A stretch of 64,000 bases of DNA. Origin: Rhynchospora pubera. Its lineage: Eukaryota; Streptophyta; Magnoliopsida; Poales; Cyperaceae. Below, in pieces: positions 56,933-64,000 of the stretch (within the stretch, counting starts at the first letter, position 1; every line of letters starts with the position of its first letter). The notes under the pieces are model-generated. The model saw nothing but the letters and a program-made list of their open reading frames with translations. It searched no databases and had not been told where the DNA came from. A program made the position numbers and the translations under genes. The stretch covers positions 312,358,513-312,422,512 of the forward strand of contig CM051459.1 of NCBI GenBank assembly GCA_028095005.1. The letters run 5' to 3'.

Positions 56933-59900
56933 ATGATATGTTCTTCTTCTTTCTCCTCAATCATTCCTCTTTTTCTTTGCCTAGTATCCTGTCTAGGCAT
57001 CCCGTCTCATGCCACCCGTACAGACATACTAAAACCGGGCCAATCTCTCTCTACCATCGACGGGTCAACACTGGTCTCAGCAAATGGTTTATTTGAATTA
57101 GGTTTCTTCAGTCCAGGGAAGTCTTCAAACCAGTATGTTGCTATCTGGTACCAGAACATCTCCAAACAAGACACTATCTGGGTGGCTAATCGAGAAAGCC
57201 CTATTCCGGCCTCCTCATCGGCTATCCTGGTGCTTACTGATGCAGGAAACCTGGAATTAATTTCTCAAGGTGCAACTGGAAATGGTATCATATTTATTGA
57301 AATTATGGCTAATTGAAAATTGCTCACTATGATTAGATTGTAAATTTAGCTTTTGGAATTTTGATGCATTATGATTAGGTAACTCTGGTTTGGATGGAAA
57401 TGACCTAATCGGGAATAGCTTTTGCTGACTAGTAGATTTCTCAAGGTTTAAGTTGGATGCTATAAACCAAATTGACGCCATTCGGAATTGTAAATGGGAA
57501 ATTCCAATAATCAATTCTACCATGCAGCAGAGACCTATTTTAGCCAAATGATGCCACAAAGTCTAATCAAACCTCATATTTTAGCCTTTAGAAGGAAAAA
57601 CAAATGCAGAATCCATTACTTTGGCTGGTATTACTTGGCTAATTCTCTTGTTGAGCTTGACTCACAGAAAAATAATGTACATGAAAATTGATAACGAAGG
57701 TTAATCCAAAGAGTATTGAAATCTGTAAACTATCTCAAAATGATACCTTTTATAATACTGAATCCCAAATATTCTTTAAGAAGGATACGAATGCCCGCCA
57801 TTTTAACGGCCACGTTATGCCCTCATTTCAACAGGTTAATGTTAAAATATAAATCAGTACTTAAAACCACCGAATAGTATTTCAATTATGTTTGGAAAAA
57901 TTGTAGACCCTCTTATTCCATTACTCCCTGTTTCTTTTGATTTTTAAACCATGTCATTTATTGTCTACAATTTTAATTGAACAATCTGTACTTGAGGTGC
58001 ATGGCAGTTACAATATGGTCGACAAATTCTTCATCCCTCAACATGACAACTTTGCAATTGTCGAATGAAGGCAACCTCGTCCTTCAAGCCAGTCAAAATT
58101 CAATTCTCTGGCAGAGCTTTGACCATCCGGGCAGCACATTCATCCAGGGTATGCATATGGGAATCAATATTAAAACCGGTGCACGCCAATTATACACATG
58201 CTGGCGCAGCCCAGATGACCCTGCACCAGGTAATCCATCAATCACACCTAAAAGACAATCAATTTAGTACCTGCACTGTGCATGATTAATTCAGGGCAAG
58301 TATGGTTTTGGTACTGGCCTTAATTTTCTTGCTAAAATATTTTTATTTTTTTTTTCTTATTTGTTTTAATTTGTAGAACATGCAGAGTGTTGAATAAAAT
58401 TTTTTATGTGATATATTGTTTCTAGAGAATCATAAGGTTTAAGAAACTGCAAAGAGTTTTTCATATCAGAGATAATTTTTATTGCTATGTTCTTCTATAT
58501 GCAAGAAATTTTCATCCATGATCAAAATGATCTTTCCTGTTCCTTATATAACTTTGTTCTCTCCCTCAACATGATGGCACATGATCTTTCTTGTTACACA
58601 CGAACACTCTCACCAATGGATAGTGGTTGAATGATTCTTTTCTTCACATTCCTGGGTGTAGGTAATTTTTCAATGGGCTTAGACCCTTCTGGGTCTACTC
58701 AGTTGTTTATATGGAAGGATGGTACAGTACCATACTGGCGCTCTGGTGAATGGAATGGCGCAGCCAATTTCCTTGGCATCCCATGGGCACCACTCTATTC
58801 AAAAGGTTTCTTCTTTGAAACAGAAGCCGACCAAAAGTACTACACATTCACAGCCTGCAATGACTCGTTAATACGATTTGTTTTGCACTGGAATGGTACC
58901 GACTCAATTTTCATGTATGCCGGTGCTTCCCAGGGTTGGGAGGATTTTTGGAACCAGCCAGTGAAGCAGTGCGAGGTATACGGTGCCTGTGGGCCTAATG
59001 GGCTGTGCAGAAATAATGGTGATTTGGCATCATGTAGTTGTTTGGATGGCTACCAGCCTAAATCAAATCATGCTTGGAAGGCGGGTAATCGATCAGCTGG
59101 GTGCATCAGACAGGCCGCCTTGGGTTGTCTCAATAAGGGGCAGAGTGGATACAAAAAACTGCAAGGTACAATTATTTAATCCAATTATCAAATTAAATGA
59201 ACATAATAACTTTGTAACCACTTTGTTGCTGAAGAATACAGAAAGCAAACAGAAAGATGCACTGCAGTTAGGATTGGTCATGTTATTTTCATCTTGTAGG
59301 AATGAAGCTTCCAGATCACACAGAGCGGGTCTCATACATTGGAGATTCTAACACTTTCCAAAGTTATTGTTCAAGCAATTGTTCTTGTATTGCGTATTCG
59401 TATGTGACAACAGTTGGATGCATGACATGGAGTGGTGACCTCATGGATCTTTACCATTTTGATAACGGTGGTTATGATCTTTATGTCAAAGCCCCTCATG
59501 GTCAGTAAAATGCATTCATAGTATATTATTATCGTCAAACTTAATGTGACATGGATAATTTATCTGGCTAATGACCTACATGAATTCCATTCAGATTCCA
59601 GTAATCGCAGGATTGCTATCATAGCTGGGTCCGTGTCCGCTTGTATAGTGCTCCTTTTGGTAGTATCTATCTTCATCTGGAGGCAGTTTGTGTTCGGTTC
59701 AGGACCAAAAGGTATCTGTCTTTCCATCTTAGTTCTGTAAATTCCACTCTCTTATTCCATTACTTGAATTAACAGTTTCAGGATCCATATTTTGTTTGCA
59801 TTTAGTGCTTCCAAGGCTAATTTGTCCTTAATAAATTCCCAATGCTAATGAGATTTTATTTATTGCTTATAGAAAATTCACTATGTAACATGAGGATTGT

Positions 59901-60132
59901 TCAACCTTGCACAGGTAGCTTGGACAGTACCCATGGGTTGGAAGAATCAACTCGAGGTTTCCTGAGGGGCAAAGAATATTGTCCAAAACAGAGCCAGTTG
60001 GCAAATGAAGCTGATCATATTGGAAATAACTTTGAAGTGCCATTATTTACTTTTGATTGCATTGCAACAGCCACAAACAATTTTGGCAGCTCAAACAAAC
60101 TTGGAGAAGGTGGATTTGGACTAGTATACAAG
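56933..60132 (+). CDS. G-type lectin S-receptor-like serine/threonine kinase, 5' exons (partial)
   Basis: Six exons: 56933-57284, 58008-58229, 58662-59165, 59300-59500, 59595-59711, 59915-60132. Together they encode 538 residues in one frame; the first five introns are phase 1 and the sixth is phase 0, all GT-AG. Order: signal peptide (residues 1 to ~27, ending IPSHA), bulb-type lectin domain (exons 1-2, WVANRESPIP and WQSFDHPGSTF), S-locus glycoprotein domain (exon 3, YWRSGEWNG; EGF-like CEVYGACGPNGLC), PAN domain (exon 4, six Cys), transmembrane helix (exon 5, IAIIAGSVSACIVLLLVVSI), then juxtamembrane and the kinase glycine loop LGEGGFGLVYK. These plasma-membrane receptors act in defence and recognition signalling. 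The rest of the kinase is not in the window; a copia element occupies the following intron. No stop or frameshift is seen in the six exons. Confidence 0.9.
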
Positions 60133-60825
60133 GTTAATTGCTCATTGTTTTCATCTCTTACATTCTGAGTATCAATTCAAGTTAGAAAATTTTATTTGGG
60201 AATATTCCACTGTAAGCTGCAGCAATCAAATACCGAAGATACAAATAAGTACACAAAATATTTATCAAATAACGTATTTCGGAGGCATCAAAGAAAAATT
60301 CTATCGAACAATGAATTACACACTATTCTCCATAAAGCTTCACCTTATTGAATGACATCTCTCAATTTTTGCAAAACTATTATGGGATATACTCGGTACT
60401 TTTTTCTGTTAGGAACTCACATCCCAGACGTCACTAATATTTTATCAAACGCCTAGTGTGCTTTAGCTAAAAACAATGATATTATGACTACGGTACACTC
60501 TAAAGCACAGATCAAGCAGTATTTTAGAGTTGTTTTTCAAGATTCGTAATTCAAATGGTCAATCCAAACCGTACAATATGTTTTTCATATTAAAATATCT
60601 TTAGAAACAAATTTTTATATTTTATTTATATTTTTTACTATTTTTTTCATGTTTTATAAAATCACTCTAAATGGAGGGCCCATAATATTTTAGATTTAGG
60701 ATTTTGTAAAATCTGAATAATATAGTAAAAGAATATGTAAAAATTGTCTCTAAGGAGATTTCAATATGGAGAACATATTGTACGATTTGGATCGGCCATT
60801 TGAATCTTGAATCTTAAAAAATAAC
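60133..60825. other. Start of the kinase-gene intron
   Basis: Begins at the GTTAAT donor after exon 6. AT-rich, holding one decayed MITE (60535-60815), and meets the copia LTR at 60826. Confidence 0.6.
60535..60815. mobile_element. Decayed foldback MITE, same family as 3849-4248
   Basis: The left part (TTCAAATGGTCAATCCAAAC, TACAATATG) is mirrored by the right part (ACATATTGTACGATTTGG, CCATTTGAATC). The GGAGATTTCAATATGGAGA stretch is shared with the element at 3849-4248. Ends are eroded. Confidence 0.55.
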
Positions 60826-61127
60826 TGCCAGAAAACTGATAAAGGGGACACGCAACACCCAAGAAAGCTCCCTCCCACCCTGTTTTATTAATTCTCACGG
60901 AAGAATCAACTGATACATGTGCTCCTCTGTTTATATGAATATACATGATTTGTTCATCAAGCAAGCTAAACTAGGCAACATATCTTTTAATATTCAGAAG
61001 ATTACATAAAAAAAACATTTCTAATTATAACCTAGATATGCCTGTATCTTCCAAACTTTACTTCCTTCTTTGTGTTCTGCATATCTCCATGCGTATCCAT
61101 TCTGACAACTTAGTGCTATTCGAACAC
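60826..61127 (-). repeat. Copia LTR (3' LTR in element orientation)
   Basis: On the minus strand it starts TGTTCGAATAGCAC, directly after the purine tract GTGAGGGGGAG, and ends TTTTCTGGCA. 302 bp. The five bases beyond are ATAAC (60821-60825); the matching duplication would be outside the window. Confidence 0.75.
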
Positions 61128-61133
61128 TCCCCC

Positions 61134-64000
61134 TCACGAAGTTGAGTAGATATTTGTCATTCCAATCTTCTCCACGATTTCTTCAAATGGTTTAGTTGCC
61201 ACAGCTTTCGTTAAGATGTCTGCCACCTGTTCAGCTGAGGTAACAAACGGTAGAGAAATAATGTTAGAATCAAGCTTTTCTTTAATAAAGTGTCTATCTA
61301 CCTCTATATGCTTTGTCCTGTCGTGTTGTACCGGATTACGAGAGATATCAATTGCAGCTTTGTTGTCACAATGCAATTCCATCACATTTCCACTTTCCAA
61401 TCCTAATTCTTTCATTAATTTATGTAGCCATAGTAATTCACATATTCCTTTTACTATGCCTCTGAATTCAGCCTCAGCGCTTGATAAGGCAACCACTTTC
61501 TGTTTTTTACTTCTCCATGTCACTTGTTTTTTACTTCTCCATGTCACTAGATTACCACCAACAAAGGTAAAGTAACCAGAAGTTGACCTTCTATCCATGA
61601 CGTTTCCTGCCCAATCGGCGTCAGTATATCCTTCAATTTTTAGGTGTCCATTTTTTTCAAATTTAATTCCTTTGCCTGGTGTTCCCTTGAGGTATCTCAA
61701 TATTCTCAAGACTGCAACCATGTGTTCTTCGCTCGGACTGTGCATGAACTGGCTCACTACTCCAACTGCATAGGCTATGTCAGGTCTAGTGTGTGATAAA
61801 TAAATTAACTTTCCAACTAACCTTTGGTATTTCTATTTGTCTGTTGGACATTGATCAGGATGGATTTCTAACTTCAAGTTTTGCTCCATTGGAGTACTCA
61901 CTGGTTTACAGTCCAACATACCAGTTTCAGCTAGGAGATCTAGAACATACTTCCTTTGTGACAGAAATATATTGTCCTTCTTGCGTGATACTTCAATCCC
62001 TAAGAAGTATTTCAAACCCCCTAAGTTCTTCATTTCAAATTCCTTTGACAGCTTTGTTTCAAGCTCTTGAATTCCAGTTTTGTCATCGCCTGTTATAATC
62101 ATGTCATCCACATAAATAATGAGAATAACAATTTTACCTCCATTTCTTTTAAAGAACATGGTGTGATCAGAGTTCCCTTGAGTATACCCATAGCTTTTCA
62201 TGGCCTTATTGAATCTTCCAAACCATGCCCTCGGCGATTGCTTGAGACCATACAACGCCTTCTTGAGTTTACATACTTCCTTTCCTGAACCAATGTGCCC
62301 ATAACCAGGAGGGATGTCCATATAAATTTCTTCTTCCAGGTCTCCATGCAGAAATGCATTTTTAACATCAAATTGGTGTAGTGGCCAGTCACGGTTAGCT
62401 GCAAGAGATAGTAAGACTCGAACAGACTTTAATTTAGCAACTGGAGAAAATATTTCTTGAAAGTCTACCCCATATGTCTGTGTATATCCCTTCGCAACCA
62501 ATCTCGCTTTGTATCTCTCAATTTTCCCTTCTGCATTGTATTTAATTGAGTAAACCCATTTACAACCCACTGTTCTTTTTCCAGGTGGTAACTCAACAAT
62601 CTGCCAAGTATGATTTTTTCTAGAGTTTCCATTTCTACACGCATTGCCCTATTCCATTTCTCACTTTTAAGAGCATCTTCAACTTTTTCTAGTATAGTCA
62701 CAGAAGATAATTGCTCTGCAAATTCCTTTAATGGTTGGGGCAGATTAGTAGTTGAGGTATAATTTGAGATTGGATACCTTATTTCTCTACTTGTCCCATC
62801 TTCCGGGATGTACCGCTTTGGTGGTTTGCCACGGGTGCTACGCGGGGGCAGTTTAGGTTCTAAATCTGATATGTATACCTCATTCTGAATTGCTGCATCA
62901 TCTGTTGAGTATGCTTCAATTCCTGAACTCAAGTCGTTTGCCAGCTCCGGCTCTGCCATCTCCGACTCTTCCTCAAACATTGCTTCGTCAACAGCTACAC
63001 CAGGGTTTGGTTGTTCCGCTCTTATTTCTGCCGAACTGTGTTGTTGTGTTTCCACCTCCGTTGGTTGAACCCTATTAGTCGTCTCCAGGAGCTGGTCAGC
63101 TGATACAACAAACCTCATATCTAATCTTTCCGATTTATTAAAAGGGACTAAAAAATCCAAGTCTGGTTCGCTATACTCATTGCCTCCCTGAACCAGAGTT
63201 TGGGGTTCCTTGAAATAGGACTCATTCTCAATAAAGGTGATGTCTCTAGTTGTATAAAATTTTTTATTATCCGGATTATAACACTTGTAGCCTTTTTGAT
63301 TTGTTCCCATGCCTAGGAAAATACATTTCACAGCCTGTGGTTCTAGCTTAGTGCGAAATAGTTTTTGAATGTGAATATAAGCCACGCACCCAAAAATTTT
63401 TGGTGGTAAATTCAGAACTGAGGTCATATTCACATGAGATGAGAATATTTGGAGTGGTGTTTTAAAATTATTAGCACTTGTAGGGGTTCGGTTGCAAAGA
63501 TACACACCATAAGATAATGCATTGTCCCAAAAAACGGGTGGTACCTTATTCTCCAGAAGTAATGACCTGGTTATTTCAAGAAGTTGTCTATTTTTTCGCT
63601 CGGCAATTCCATTCTGCTGAGGAGTGCCAACACATGTTGTCTCATGAATAATTCCTTTCTCAATAAAAAAGTTATGTAAATATTTATTCATGTATTCAGT
63701 TCCATTATACTCCTAATGATCTTTATTTCTTTTCCAAATTGTGTTTTCACCATTGTATAGAAATTCTGGACAACTTTAGGAACCTCATCTTTTGTTTTAA
63801 GTAAAATAAGCCAAGTCATCCTTGAACAATCATCAATGAAAGAGATATACCATCTACAACCTGATTTAGCAATAATAGGTGATGGCCCCCAAACATCTGT
63901 ATGCACCAAATCAAAAGGTTTTGCACATTTATTTTTGCTATTGGAATAAGTAATTCTATGACTCTTAGATTTAATACAAGTTTCACACATAAAATTCCTT
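61134..64000 (-). pseudogene. Copia Pol polyprotein: integrase, reverse transcriptase and RNase H, with several breaks
   Basis: Integrase (63990-62600) has CxxC at its start (CETCIKSK), HTDVWGP with the first catalytic Asp, FIDDCSRMTW, and PQQNGIAERKNR with the catalytic Glu. A one-base frameshift near 63700 hits the region of the second catalytic Asp. A second frameshift lies near 62590. Reverse transcriptase (62570-61833) shows KARLVAKGYTQ, FDVKNAFLHGDL, LYGLKQSPRAW and the active-site YVDDM; an in-frame TAG is at 61833-61835. RNase H (61757-61134) has YTDADWAG, SSAEAEF and HCDNKAA; an extra VTWRSKKQ from a 24-bp tandem duplication lies at 61501-61548. The copy cannot make a full polyprotein. 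Confidence 0.92.

Larger units (their letters stand above)
60826..64000 (-). mobile_element. Ty1/copia retrotransposon, 3' half (runs off the right edge)
   Basis: Minus-strand order from the right edge: integrase, reverse transcriptase, RNase H, polypurine tract, LTR. This is copia order (integrase before reverse transcriptase). It lies inside the receptor-kinase intron, opposite to the gene. Confidence 0.92.

Noticed and set aside
62067..62404. Small frames on both strands over the copia reverse transcriptase
   Set aside because: Shadows of the minus-strand pol frame.

Overview
This window is repeat-rich nuclear DNA from a flowering plant, most likely a dicot or other non-grass. The evidence is short AT-rich introns, a G-type lectin S-receptor-like kinase, a VQ-motif gene, an EAR-motif (DLNEEP) gene, and plant-type CACTA, hAT, Mutator-like, Helitron, copia, LINE and SINE elements. 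The species cannot be named from sequence alone. No tRNA, rRNA or CRISPR array was seen.

Only a few host genes are visible. They are a small VQ protein gene (18905-19150, +); a four-exon gene for a 273-aa coiled-coil/EAR-motif protein (42414-43680, -); the six 5' exons of an S-domain receptor kinase (56933-60132, +) whose kinase body lies beyond a copia insertion and outside the window; a small unknown single-exon gene split in frame by an LTR retrotransposon (27229 to 21149, -); and a decayed, exon-deleted copy of DNA polymerase epsilon catalytic subunit (53060-55512, +).

The rest is mostly nested mobile elements, and many boundaries can be fixed by target-site duplications (TSDs). From left to right: a truncated CACTA element with a broken TNP2 transposase (1-3315); a Helitron-like end and two microsatellite-embedded MITEs (3436-4722); an old duplicated host segment (about 4735-9220) holding a LINE, a 9-bp-TSD MITE, a SINE fragment, a LINE tail and two non-autonomous Mutator-like elements (7257-8544, 9232-10503); a decayed copia start (10531-11400); a young gag-only LTR element (11908-16277); and a LINE with an 18-bp TSD (16430-17660). 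Next come a non-coding LTR element (21491-27017) with a foldback Mutator-like element in one LTR (22200-24005); further copies of the duplicated segment (29390-32365, 40740-41520); two solo LTRs (33169-36730, 37146-38898); a small Helitron and a SINE (39326-39912); hAT-type elements (29021, 44868, 47028); a 4.1-kb cargo-carrying Mutator-like element (47833-51951); and a copia element running off the right edge (60826-64000).

The most unusual theme is a set of Mutator-like elements, each with a 9-bp TSD. Three of them carry arrays of a different short palindrome in or next to their terminal inverted repeats. The largest encloses a broken gene for a protein with two C2H2-like fingers and three FWNEAAQ repeats. 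Coordinates and TSDs were read by eye; identity to named families is inference from remembered family features.
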